The notes beneath the pieces were generated by a model. The model made no database searches and was not told where the DNA came from. It saw only the letters and a program-made list of their open reading frames with translations. Shown here piece by piece: positions 12,901 through 26,000 of a stretch of DNA of 64,000 nt. Position 1 is the first letter of the stretch; each line of letters starts with the position of its first letter. The DNA is taken from NCBI GenBank assembly GCA_035041965.1, contig JAPYMA010000476.1, forward strand, positions 48,171 through 112,170, read 5' to 3'. Both the position numbers and the translations under genes were made by a program. The DNA comes from Anisakis pegreffii. Lineage: Eukaryota > Nematoda > Chromadorea > Rhabditida > Anisakidae.

Positions 12901-13822
12901 AGTGTTCGTCGGGGAACGGAATCCCTGTCGGGGACCCCGACGGGGAACGCGGATAGCGCTCCCCCGCGCAATTTGCTCCTCGACTTTTCTGCGGGCACCC
13001 CCCTCGTCCAGTTTTCTCCCCACGGGGACCCCTCGTCCACTTCCGCTCCCGACTGGGAGGACGAGCTCCCCGTCCTCCCCGTCGAGAAACACGGGGAACG
13101 GTCATTCCCCGACGGGGTCCCCCCGCGCAATTTGCTCCCCGATTTTTTTGCGGGTAAGCCACCCCGTCCAGTTTTCTCCCCCACGGGTACATTCATCTCC
13201 TGGATGGTCGATACGACAGGGTTGAATCGAGTACGAAATCCGACTCGAGGCTCCAAAATCGAGTTTCGAGGGGCCTCGACCAATTTTCATGATGTTATAC
13301 TTTCAAAATTAGTCACTTTTCACCGCGAAACATGCCCAAGGGAAACATTTAATGAATAAATATCACTAAAAGAAGAACTTATTCTCATCGGGTGGATTTC
13401 ACCACTATATTTATGAAAACAATAACAAGTAGATAATTTTGCCGATAGGCGGATAATTCTGTCGTATATCCATTCAGATGTGCAACATATGAAACTCCTG
13501 GTGAGTACATTTCTCATCACTGTGCGCTCTAATAAGACAGAGAGGCGTATGCCACTGGAATATATTCGTTGGAGTGCAAAACTTTGTAATGAAATATTGC
13601 AGAGAACAAATGGAATGCTACGACGGTCTAGTGGAAGAACAATTGGCGTGTATGAATTTGTCATCATTCATATGCCAATTCATACATAAAAGATTTCAAT
13701 TTCGATTGATACCAACAAGAATCATTATTAAAGAAATGTTCGTTGCTGAGGAAGGAGCTGAAAAGTGTCGTAAAATTATCAAAGATATCCAAAGAAGAAA
13801 AAAGACTCGATTGAATGTGTAA
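9997..13822 (+). CDS. Secreted proline-rich protein with C-terminal cysteine-containing module
   Basis: Four exons, 9997-10684, 12452-12644, 13478-13500 and 13545-13822, are phase-consistent and give 393 aa. Residues 1-23 (MMHRCASFVLLFIYICFVDF...) are a clear signal peptide. Exon 1 then encodes about 200 residues rich in Pro, Gln, Ser and Thr, including a run of six prolines (EPPPPPPLL). The last three exons encode a folded-looking module of about 160 residues with nine or so cysteines (motifs CSKDFRKV, DCHRK, RCATYE, YCREQMECYDG, ACMNL, FICQF), ending in a basic tail. This layout suits a nematode extracellular or cuticle-associated protein, but I cannot name the family. The donor of exon 1 is GTAAGT; exon 3 is only 23 nt and the next intron 44 bp, so that junction is the weakest. 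The second intron holds a GC-rich repeat island. Confidence 0.65.
12897..13285. repeat. GC-rich repeat island within an intron
   Basis: About 390 bp of conspicuously GC-rich sequence embedded in AT-rich surroundings. It is built of interleaved CGGGGA and TCCCCG blocks in both orientations. A segment beginning CGCGCAATTTGCTCC occurs at about 12965 and again at about 13124; the block CGTCCAGTTTTCTCCC recurs with the same spacing of about 160 bp. It lies wholly in the intron 12645-13477 of the plus-strand gene. Both strands are open in several frames because stops are rare in GC-rich DNA, so the open frames here are not evidence of coding. Probably a mobile or tandemly duplicated element; family unknown. 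Confidence 0.7.
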
Positions 13823-14923
13823 AGCTTCCATTTGTATATACAAGATTTTATGTAATATCACATAAATTTGTCTTTTCTTGCGTTATTTGCTACATTTCGT
13901 TCCCTATTAATACAAACCACCACTTTGTTAATGAATTGCTACAATCTATTATTCAGTTAAACTGACTAACTCTGAATTAGGATGTTGCTCCATTACGCAT
14001 CTCGGATGATGCAATACCTGCATATTTCGGGAGCGGCAAGACAACCATTTGCACGCTTCAGCAGTCTTCCGAAAATCCAGATGTATGCTGGTCTCATTTA
14101 CTTGCGACAAACTCAGGCCTTGGTTTAGAACTGTTGTTGAAGTTACGGTGAGGCTTACGTAACTTTAAGTACGGCCCTTGGATCTAAGCTCGCGCTTAGG
14201 CTGAGAACAGGCTAAATTGACACAGTTGATTTTTAAATTTTGCTGTCATTGCCTGGCTGAAAATTATGTTCTGAAAAGCTTATTGGAACCTTTGGCAGAA
14301 AGTGATACTGCTTAACTATATTGCGTAGAATAGATTGGTAAATCATCACGTTCAGTGATGTACGAACGAATTCACTTTCTCGTTTATTTTCACCGAAAAA
14401 GATGAGATAAAATCGTTCCAAATAAATGTACAACTGTTCGAATGAGAATTTAGTTAAATCACCGAAATTGACATTGTAGATAATTTATCAACAAACCATG
14501 TCTTTAAACGTGATCATCAGCTAGCAATAAGCAACTGGGCAAAAACAAAACAGGAACTTTAATGTCGGCAACAACGTTTCCGAGGAAACTATCACTGTTT
14601 TCAAGGTATGTAAATAAGTTCGTCTTGCGAAGCAACTGAATCGGAGGCAGAACAAATTCTTAAGTTCACATTTATCGAAAATCGATGTTATTGAATGGAT
14701 TTCTCAAATGAATGGCGTTATTTCAGATCCACATTTTTTCGGATGCAAATATCATGATAAAGACTAACAAATAGACACAATGTTGCACAAATCAGAGACA
14801 AAGATAAAGTGAATTACATATGCACAATCATATTATTTTCCATCATTCAAAAACAATGTATGATTATCCATCTTTGATGAGGCCAGGTAAGACTGACATG
14901 AGGTACAAATGTCACTGTTACCA
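13823..14923. other. Intergenic region
   Basis: No exon is supported. A few short self-complementary sequences occur, such as CTAAGCTCGCGCTTAG near 14189-14204 and AAGTTACG...CGTAACTT near 14140-14165. None resembles a known RNA. Confidence 0.35.
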
Positions 14924-14997
14924 GCCGCCATAGCTCAGTCGGTTAGAGCGTGGGTCTAATAAGCCCAAGGTCGCAGGTTCGACCCCTGCTGGCGGCA
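14924..14997 (+). tRNA. tRNA-Ile (anticodon AAT)
   Basis: A 74-bp intronless cloverleaf. The acceptor stem GCCGCCA pairs with TGGCGGC, with discriminator A. The D arm is GCTC/GAGC, and the anticodon stem TGGGT/GCCCA encloses loop CTAATAA with anticodon AAT. The T arm is GCAGG/CCTGC with loop TTCGACC. Internal A and B box promoter sequences are intact (TAGCTCAGTCGGTTAGAG and GGTTCGACCCC). It decodes ATT/ATC isoleucine after A34 deamination. All stems are paired, so it is probably functional. Confidence 0.95.
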
Positions 14998-17057
14998 AAT
15001 ATTTTATGCTTTGGAAATTACTTATTGTTATTTCGCAACTGTGTTGTGTAGCTTGGTTGTAAGCTTGGAAATAAGGTAAATTCACATCATGGACGTTTTC
15101 TGAAGTGGAATATGAGCAATGCGACTAAGACAATTAGGAAGTGAATCTGTTTCAAAATCATTTTCTTGCAGTACAAATGTTTATCACCAACGACGAAGAC
15201 ATCGTTTTCCTGAATCACAGAACACATCAACACACCAAAACACGAAGCTGGATAGTGTTATCGTTTCATCGAACATTATTTCACTTCTTTCATACTCTAC
15301 CTACAGTGACACGTAAAGACATAGGATACAAATATGGAAATGAACGCACACTGTACGCAGAACAGAATAATTGAACTTTTCTGTTCATTCGACAAGTGAG
15401 GAAGTCTCTTTTATAACCCTTTAAAATTCCCGAGAAACGTTTGTTTCAAAATTGCAGTCATCTTCAGATTAGCACATGGTTTGCAGGCTACCACAATGCG
15501 AGACTTCGACTCTACTAATAACAGCCCTTCGATGCTCCATTATACACCATGAATTTTCAATGTAATCTGGCGGTATCTCCAAATTTTAGCGATCACAGCA
15601 ACTGACGTTTGTGATGTTTCGTTTGTCGTGATGCTTCGTGTGTCTCTATCTCTGATGTTCCGTTTGAGGCTCTTTATTATTGTAACAAGCCGTCTTTGAG
15701 TACGGAAGTCATCCATTGGCTGTAAATTTCTTCGGCAGAATATCGTTACATGATGTTCATCTTATAAAGTGTTGTCATACTGATTCGAACATAAAACTGA
15801 ACACGGAGGAAAACTGACAATTTTATTCATTTATCGATATTTCAACAAATTTATTGTCGCTTTCATTTGAACACGACACGTCAAATGAAATCGCTTCAAG
15901 TAAATGAGCAAGCTGAACAAATCAAAGTAAACACATCAAAAAGGCTGAAATTACGGTGAAAGTTGGAGTATGTACATAATATCACCAAAATGCATTACGT
16001 GCACCTTGTTTGTGAGAGATTGAGCGGATATCAACGAATCCACATGCTGATGATACCATTCCTTACAATTTTCTGACTACGAACAATAACAACTACGATC
16101 GATATGTTTGAAATAATATGCCCGAATACCTGATCATTGAAGTGGGAGATGTGAACTTGAGAAAAAAAATAAAATTCATCATACCAAATACGAAAGTTTG
16201 CAAGTTGAGCGAAGGCTACAAATCATTTGATGCTATGAACCGTGAATAACAAGTAGAGGCTCATCTCCTTAATACCCTCGAGTATCACGATCGAATCAAT
16301 CTCAAGGGATTGAAGGAGAGATAAGCACAAAAATGTTGACTACGCAGTACAATACACGATACTTATAAATGTTATGAAACGACTGGTGAAATATTGAAAA
16401 TGAGAAAAAAAGAAACATTCCTTTTGCGACAGTTAGGAACAGAGAAATTTTAACTAAAGCGGCTGAGATTAAACGAGAATAACCAATTTTTGAGAGGCAT
16501 GAATACATATTCATCGATGATTGATCGAGTGATCAAACAAACCATTCATAATGATAGACTGATCAGGTTTTCATAATACTAACCGAGATTAACGGTATGA
16601 ATTAGCATTATTTGTGGCTAATATTTCTTTAAACTGCCGCCGGAAAAAACGCTATTCTGACATTGGGTGATCCTGCTGATGTGATTCATCAATGAGGCTG
16701 ATCGATCACTGGTAGTCTCATGGACCGATAAGATGTGGAAGACTGTTACGTTGAAAATCACAAAATCGGAGCTATGTACTTCAGCGTATTCCTTCAAACA
16801 TAATATCGCATTGACAAGCGTCACAAGAAAAACTCATCACGGAGCGTTACAGCGCTGCTGTTCTTGTCAAATAAATTAAGCATCGTTCAGAAAATGAAAA
16901 CAATACAATATTTGAACAGTTATCGTCAGACAGTGGTCGTTGATCCATAAGAAATTGATGACACTATCATGAAAGCTTCAGTCTGGAATTGAGTAAAGTT
17001 GGTGCCCAGTTTGAGGTAAATGTTACAGAATGATACGAAAGATATCTTAAACAATGG
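14998..17057. other. Intergenic region, no supported gene
   Basis: About 2 kb between the tRNA and the 3' end of the minus-strand cyclase gene. Several 65-80 codon open frames exist on both strands (for example minus 16618-16824). None has consistent splice borders or a recognisable motif. Confidence 0.35.
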
Positions 17058-20000
17058 TTATGTATCAATATCTGAAAATGTCGACAATTGATAATCGCCG
17101 AAATTTTTTCGAATGTCACGACTGAGTGCTTCCATCTGACCACGAGCCAGCTCTTTGAGATCTTCTCTTGAAGCGATTTCATATTCGTTATCATAGCCGA
17201 TCGAATGAACACTAAAGGTGATTGTGTATTAACAGTTCCTGACCAATGGTAAATGATGTTTGCTGACGGTTAGGACGAATGTGCTAACCAAATAACATCT
17301 TGAATCATAAACCAGTTAAATTCAATTCCAACATCTGCATTATTTTCTATTAGTATTAATTTCGGAGTTTTCCTCCTGCTTGAGGCCGTTGTATGTAGAA
17401 CACATTTTGCGCAAAACTCCTACTGATGCCTTCTTGCAGCTCCGTCGGTACTACTTTTGCAGCAATCCATCTTTTTGATGTCAGATTGAATTCTTGAAGT
17501 ATCAAGTACCAATCACATCATATTGTACAATAAGCAACTCACCTGTTCCATCGGAAGTTATCAAAAATCGACGATGCGTTAAGAGAGGAACATACACTGT
17601 CGATATCGGCATCATTACCGTTATCATTCGACATCATATTACGACGCCTTTTCCTACGGCTATCACCAGCTCTGCAACCATGCATAGTTTTTCAGTAATG
17701 TATTCGGTTAACATAAAAAGCAAAGTTATTGCTTCTCATGTAGCATAACATTCCTCATTGCATCATATATGACGACGTTCAAGATAAGTTACTCTATTAC
17801 TTCAGTGCATGCTTGATCCGTTCGAGACGACCTTCTAACATTTCCGAATCCGAGCATATACCCTCAGATTCAGCATTATCGTATTCCGTATGACAAGCAC
17901 TCGATATTTCTCTCCTGAAAGAAGATTTCAGTCTTGCACATGATTGCACTGATCCGTCCATTCCAGAATATGAATAAATCATGTTCTCCACATAACCACA
18001 CCAACTAATACTCATATGTTGTTGGAATTACGCTGCTGCGAAGTAACTCATGTAAAATAAGAAAACACAATTACTGACCTCAACGTCTATAATTCAAAAA
18101 TGATACCGAGTGAATTCCATTTTTAAAAAATGCTAAGAACATTGAAATAAACCAAATGCGAAAAAAGAACCTGTTGAACCTGAGGCTTCGATTTGACGCT
18201 GACAGAGCGGTGGGAAACGGATGACATTCAAGTTTATTATCGATATCCACATGCGTGACAGATGTTAACTCTTGCAACATTCGATCAACACGGTTCGACG
18301 CAGCTGTCAGCCGTTCGATGTCATTCGCATAACTCGCACTCGTCAAATCGCTCCTCATCGATCCACCGCCGATACTCATCCAGCTCGACGATTTTCGTCC
18401 GTTCATCATCCATCCACTGTGCACCTTCTCATGATTCATCGAATTCTTATCGCACTAAAACTTAATCTCATTTCCAACTTCATTGATATTTATAAAAACC
18501 ACCTCATACGTAAACACAAAGGATCACATTTCCAACTCGTATTTGCTACGCTACTAACTATATTCTCGACCCAATCGTTATGTTCATTTCATCGGAACCA
18601 AACAAACGTGAAAAATGATTTAAGTTCAAAACAGTTATCGTCATTTTATATAATAGAATTAAGTTAGAAGAACCTCAGATGCATTTGAACTCTGAGGACA
18701 ACAAGATGAGTTGTAAACGGATGATTTTGAAGGTGATTTCTTTTTTTCATACATCAACATTTCGGGTGTTATCCATTCCATATCCGAGTCGGTCTCCACA
18801 CCAACGTCAATCGAATACACTTCCGATGAGAATGATGAATCCATCGATGTGAACATCTGAAGGTTCAACATTAGTGCAGTTAGTCAACAACACAGTTCAA
18901 CGGCAGCTTTCAATTCGCTACGATATGTCACCGTCTACAATAACAAATATTTATAGTACAATTTGCATCTTGTTTACATCCTGAACGTTTTGATAATTAT
19001 TAATAAAGGCGAGAAGACAATTAATCATCGCCTTCTTATGACCATTTGTTATAGCATTCTCCTTTTAGATAGCCATTTGAACAGTTTCCATTGAAATTGC
19101 GGATATTCGGAAATCTCGGGCTATTGGGACCCAACGTCCCAAATATAATTATTGGATTACGGTTTCAATTGTGAATACTAATTGGCTTTCGCAATAAGAT
19201 CTAGTTCAAGAATTATTGTTTGAGGAGGGAAATACCCAAGACCAGCTGATCGCTATAAAAACAGTGAGATGCGAGCCTCTCGAAGCTAGAGGAGTTGTGC
19301 CATCACAAGAGCAGTTGTGCATTAGATGAAATAGAAAATCTTTTCACCTGAAGAGGATTTTCTGAGTCTTGATGGATGGGTGGTTCTGTCTGTGAACGCG
19401 TTTCATCGATTGATTCAGCGGTAGGATGGGATTCCTCGAAAACGTATGCCGTAAGCTGAGGTGATACAACGATCGGACGAGAATCAAAATTGAAATTTCT
19501 CGGTCTAAGCGCCAAATAAATTTCCTCGGATACCATAATACCATAACAAGCAGCATGTTGCATTAATTGCCTGGCTTTCAAGCATGGGTCACCGATCAGT
19601 TCATAAGTAGGTCGTTCATTGCTTATCACTGCTGATAACACTGATCCACAGTCGATACCTTCAAATACACTTGTACATACGATTTGCTCTCGGAATTAAA
19701 CATTCATATATTCGATGCACCAGCGAATTTCATCTCAACATTTTGTAACATCTTTGTTAATGAATTTCATGTTCTTGAGGTGGATGCTTTCATAATTGCG
19801 ATGACTTTCATGGATGAAATCATCATAACGATTCAAAAGTACTGGATCAGTCGGAATTCTACACAGGCTCTTTTTGCATCACAGAAAACGATGTTCTCAT
19901 GACGTGATTAATCTCTCTCTTTTTATACATTTACTGATAAAAGATCGGATAAAAAATCAAACAGTAAAGCGTTTCTTCTGAAATTACGATCAAATATTGA

Positions 20001-23000
20001 TAAACAGGTAGGTAATCACCAATATTCAGCGATATTCCATGATCGTTTGCAAATGCAGAAATATTCAAAGTGAACTGAGTTAATTCAGACAATAGATCAC
20101 CAATTGTTGACGGTGTGTCATGTACCTTAATGTTTTAAGTATTCATTAAATAAAACCTTGAAATCCAACCATATGTTTACTATATTATTAGTCCGTCAAG
20201 ATAACAGTGTGGTTAGTTACACGACTGTTTCACGAAAGTTTTCATTCTTTGAAAGGTCTGTTCCGTTCAAGAAGTGTCACACTGCTGTGTCTTACAAAGC
20301 GGTATAATGAAATGAGAATTGAAATAATGAAATAAGAATGAATAAAAAGATAATACATTTTTGCTTGTTTCTGGTAAGATACCAACTGCAGCAATATACA
20401 TTTTACTACAACTTTTTATCTTCTCAATACCATGATGTTGCAGAAGAATCTGAAAACAATCGTAGACATCCTTCCTTTCTTGACATAAGGAGGCATTAAC
20501 TGAACAAAGATATTTATTGCCAAAAAACCGAAACCAAAATCTTTCCCAGAGAGGTAATCTGTAGCCTGCATACAACAAGACTGTTCAAGATATGAAACCG
20601 AGTCAATGCAGCGAATATTCATGCCCAAAGAACTGGAAAATAACCTGATCGAAGACGGAAATAATATTTTTGAGTACATAAATCGCGTTTTCACAGTCTT
20701 CATCTTGCAGTATTATCTATAAAGTGAATGTGAATTGAATTGAATCTGTTCCGTCACACAGAACAATGAATAATTGTGCGAGATAGTGCCAAAGTTGTCA
20801 TTTCGGAACAAAAGAAGTGAATGACAACAGATGTCATTCGAGCAATGAGTGAATACTGACATTAATGAATGCAACTCCAACACTGTGACACAAGTGATGA
20901 TGCAATTCAGATTTACTGTAAAACGTTTGTGCTACATGAGACGGAAGTGCGTTCAGAAGCATTTGCTGGATGGATCGATCAATCTGCTCACATTCACCAT
21001 TTTCTTCAATCTCCTGCAATTCAACTGAATGGTTATTCACTCGACCAACAATCACAAGTTTATGCCTCTTCTCTACGATCATCAACATCACAAGTTTTAT
21101 ATTCTTCGATATTCGGAATCCTAATAACTTTATCTGGAGTATGATTTAGTAACCAGCAGGTCACTATTCAGTAATCAGAGAGGCTCTAAGTAAGCTCCAC
21201 AATGTACTCTTCGATTATCCGGTGGACTGAACGTTCCACGATCGCTCGCGGAACGTTCAGTCCACCGCCGTTCAAACGTTCGAAACGTACGACCGCCGTT
21301 CAAAAGCACCCAGAGGTAACTCAATTAGTTTATTTGATTGATCACACCTATCTAATTCATTGAAAAAATTTCGTGCAGATCTTCCTGAATTTCACGTGCA
21401 GCAAATCCACTCAAAAGAAAGAGTCAAAAAAGAATGACCTTCAGTTTTGACATGAAATCGAGTCTGAGAATTCGTTCATTACTTCGCGACTGAATGAAAA
21501 TGATCCCGATTAACGTCAACAAGCCCAACATCAGCTCCCATTCAACACGATATGTTCTAAAAACACTCAGTTATATGCAAATTGTAAACGCTTGTAGGAT
21601 ATCACTTGTTTAATCGCACGTTTCAGCAAAATTTCTCAGATAATCGAAACTTTTCAGCTATTCCACGAGATAAATTCTACATCAAATTCGACGAATGAAG
21701 TTGACGATTCTAATTTGTTCCATAGATTTATATATTACCGACATGAACTCATTTTTGTTGATTACAATTCAGATTAAAATACGCTCAGTTCATAGACAGT
21801 GAGCCATATGAATCTACATTCATCAAAAGTGAAAAGACGACTTCAAACAGATATGATGATTTTAAAAGGTAAATGACGAACTGATTGAGTTGAGAATAAG
21901 AATAGTAAAGCATCGGATGAGTGACGAAAACGTGTAGTGAGTATAAGATGAAAGCAATTAGTAGGGCGTATAGCTGCACTATTGATGGTAATCTTATGAA
22001 AACCACTGATGATAACATCCATATTGCACAACTTAATAACGAGAAATGTACAACGTAACACTCTGAACTCTCATCCAATTCACCACTTTGTGGACATGAG
22101 AACTGAAATGCACACTTTTTAAATAGTTTAATTCGAATTTGTCATTATTCCAGTATATTTGTCATTTAGTAAGATTTATGTGGGTGATGTAAATATTTCT
22201 TGGTTATTCACTTCAACACATCAATATTATTATTAAACTAGAGTGATAGTTGGAATATTTTAATTTGCTGTTCATTAGCAATGGGTGTCCTCATCATTCT
22301 TTAGATTACTGATGAACAATACACTGAAACAAATTGAAAAAGATAAATGTATACCGTATTAACGATTCCACAAACGAAAAGAAGTGAAAGAATGAGTAAT
22401 ATTGCTGTCGAATGGCCAACAGCAGTTCGTGTTATAAAGTGACAAAAAATCTGAAAAAAAATCATAGAATAACAAAATTATTGGCAGATTCTAGACTGTT
22501 GCACTATTTTTTCTTATCAGCAATTTCTGAAACTGACTAAAGCCATGAAACTTCGGATATGTCTTGAAATTTGATTAAATCGCCAACACTAACGAACGAC
22601 TGATTAATTCCCCTTCCATCCCCCCAGAAATAACACAAAAATCGTGTCATCTATCGACTATCTAAAACCTAGACCAATACATATCAGGCTGAAGAATGCA
22701 TCATTAATCATTCACGTGAATAACGCAATCAGCACAAATAACATTCGCAAAGGTGGGCTTACCTCAAAATAATTTATGTAAAGCATAAGAAGCACAATAA
22801 ACATCACTGTTAATGCAACTACTATCAATGCTAATGTTGCGATTTGTCTGAAACATTGAATGTATTTACAGCACTGCAATATCGGATAACTGATTCAACT
22901 GCTGGAAAAATGCTTTCGCTTCGTTCACAATTTCACCAAATCTTGATGAAAGTTTGCTATTTAACGCCATCTTTTGCAAAATAAACAGAGGATACACAAA

Positions 23001-26000
23001 GTTACAATTCATTTCAATAAAACAATTCAAGAATCAATCGTTAAAATTAACATTTCAAAATTTCAACGTGAAATTTCAATCGAAAATTTTACAATTTCAC
23101 AATTTTGTAGTTTTTAAGGAATACTCAAGAATGATCAGAAATCATTGAAATATGAAACCAAACCGTAAATAAATACCTTGGAAGAACGAGGACATGATAA
23201 ACGCCATAAACGACCAAGAAGAATATACTGATTGCCAGTGCTGGTATAAACCACTCATCTAATTGCATATGAAACTGAAATATGTATCATGTTTAGGTAA
23301 ATCTGCACAATTGCAAGATTACGCATCTGCGTCCAAAAAGTAAGAATGGAATTAACTAGAATCAACAGAATGTAACTAATCAACAGTTAGAATCGCCACT
23401 CATAGAAAACAAGAATAAATTTCCAAAATCATCAAAAATATCCAATCACGGTATTGACAGCCTTATTTTCACATGATATCAATTCAATTCAACAAAAGTA
23501 AATCATATGGTAGAAACAAACGAAAAACCTAACCGCAGTCTCCATTTGTTCATTTCGGAATTTCAGAGTGAGCGACTGCATCAAGCTCTTACCTTGATCT
23601 CGCTTATTTGCTAATTTATCACCAACACTTAAAAGTTTTTCCATTTTTCTGGAAAACAAACAAACAGTTTTCAGAGTATCATTAAGATTTCGGCGATGAG
23701 GTCATTAAAAATTACTACAGATAAAGGAATGAAGTAATTTACTTCATCACAATGACTCCGAATAAGTCGGAATCAGCGCGGTCAGCTGATAGTGCATAAG
23801 CAATGACATGCATTTTCTGGCATGTTTCTGCAGAATCTCATTCGGCTATCGTATTTGCTATGACTTTTGGTCCGTCCTAGAGGAAGGATCAAGAACCATA
23901 GCGAATAGAATGCAGAGAATGTTAAACACAATAGATGATTATGATTATGCGATGATAAAAGTACGGAGACTGAAATACTTTTTTCGTCGACCAGGCAAGG
24001 CATTCGTCTTGAGAAGAGAATCTGAGGCTGATGCGATTGTTTGCAGAAGACGATTGACAGCTTGAGGCACTGTCACCAGTGAGAATCGACGTAAATTTGG
24101 GAATAATGTAGATGAAGATAGATTCGTTTTTAGCTGAGGTACAACACACCAATAACGATCCCTCTTCTCAATGTTGAACTCATAACACTGCGATTGTTGC
24201 TTTGCGTTATCGCCCAAAAATATACCACTGAAAATATGTACCATTGTCACCCTCCTTATAAAGTAATTTCATTTTCAAAATATGCGATTTCAAAATATAT
24301 TTCCCTGACGATATCAAATTTTTATTTCTCCGGCAGCGAGTTCATTCATCACACAAAATGAATAGTTGCTTTTCTTGCAAAAACTTGTCAGCTCTGGCTT
24401 TGTTTTTTCGGCATGGAATGACTTCTTCATCACACATTACTTTCATAGTCGTTACGAAATTTTGTTAGTAAATTTTGTTGATAATCAAATATTCGATTGT
24501 ATCGTAAATAAATTGCGATAATTGTTGATCTGAGAGGATAGATCTATTTCTATCAGGAGTGATACTCATTCACGGTGATACATTACTTTGGATGAATGAT
24601 TGGTGCGCTCCGCTCAACAGTTGTCGTTGGATGATCTATTTAACAATGCTGCATTGTTTTAATCAATCAACAGTTGCTATTATCTCAGTACAAATCAGAG
24701 TCAATATACAATCATCGTTGATTTATATCATAATATGTGATTCGATTTTGATTCTCTCTCGAGTCTCTATGAAATTCAAAATTCATTCAGTTCATTCGTA
24801 TTTGACTGGAATAGTGAGAAAAACTTTTTTGCTTACGAAAACATTTTTAGAAACCACGGAATTCCGTGGAAAAATCGAAGATTCTCAATAAACATATTCC
24901 TCGATAAATCCAATTGCATACCACTTTCACATAAAGTTCCCCCAAAATATCAGCAGAACTCAGTAAACAAGTATGATATTTCATTCATTTTGAGATCTCA
25001 ATGCAGTTGGCAACATTTACAAGGTTTGCGTTCTTGAAATCCAAGAGCACAACAACGATTAAGCGCTTTCAATTGAAATGCAACGCAAACTATTAAAAAA
25101 TATGACGACAAAGAGAGTGCCTCAATTTAGAGTGGAAAAAAAGAATGAAAGAAAGTTTAAATGGGAAAATCAAGGAAGATTGAATCGATGATGAAATTAT
25201 TACGATTGATTTGACGTTCTTTCAATATTAATCGCTTCATCCAACGGTGAACCAATGATATCATAATGCCATTTTGTTGTTCCAACAATACCAGCTGATA
25301 CTGAACCTGATTCAATACCACAGCACAGTCCCAATTCAATACTCGTTGAATCGCAAAAACTTCTGAATTATTTTATTTTCGGATTGATGCACTGGATTTA
25401 TCTATTTCAATTCTACCAAGTAAGGTCATCAATTGATTGAATGCATCATCTGATCACACAGTACAACAATTCGACCAGTGAATAAAAATATGTTTTGAAT
25501 ACAGTATCCTTCTTGATAAATCTTTTGAAACAAATGTAATTGCATTCGTATACCCAGACATTCTGATGAGAGCATGTTTTTCAAATCATTTTTAATCATT
25601 CCTCACTGTTCTACTGATCCTATTCAAAATTGCATTTTCAAGAGTATTGAAGCATTGTTTTATCAGCAATGACAAAATTATACCATAAACATCATCAGTC
25701 TAAGAACGAATGCGCTCAATATTAAAACGGTACCTGATAAGTGCTTGCAAATCGATGGCAAATAAGACAACATTGCGCAAATGATCATCACTAATATTTG
25801 GTATACCGGCCACAATGAGAATTCCATCTGATTGCAATCGGATACAGTTAGACTTCTGTAATTGATGTGAATTACTATCAACGTTCATGGTAATACAATA
25901 TTGTACTAGGTATTCCTGTTCTACTTTCTTCATTACGATTTTTCCGGTGAAAATTGACAGTATTAACAACAACATAACAAATGACGGATATTGCAATATG

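Noticed and set aside
12858..13359. Several long open frames on both strands over the GC-rich island
   Set aside because: GC-rich sequence lacks stop codons, so frames stay open in all directions. The residues are Gly/Arg/Pro/Ser repeats without protein-like structure.
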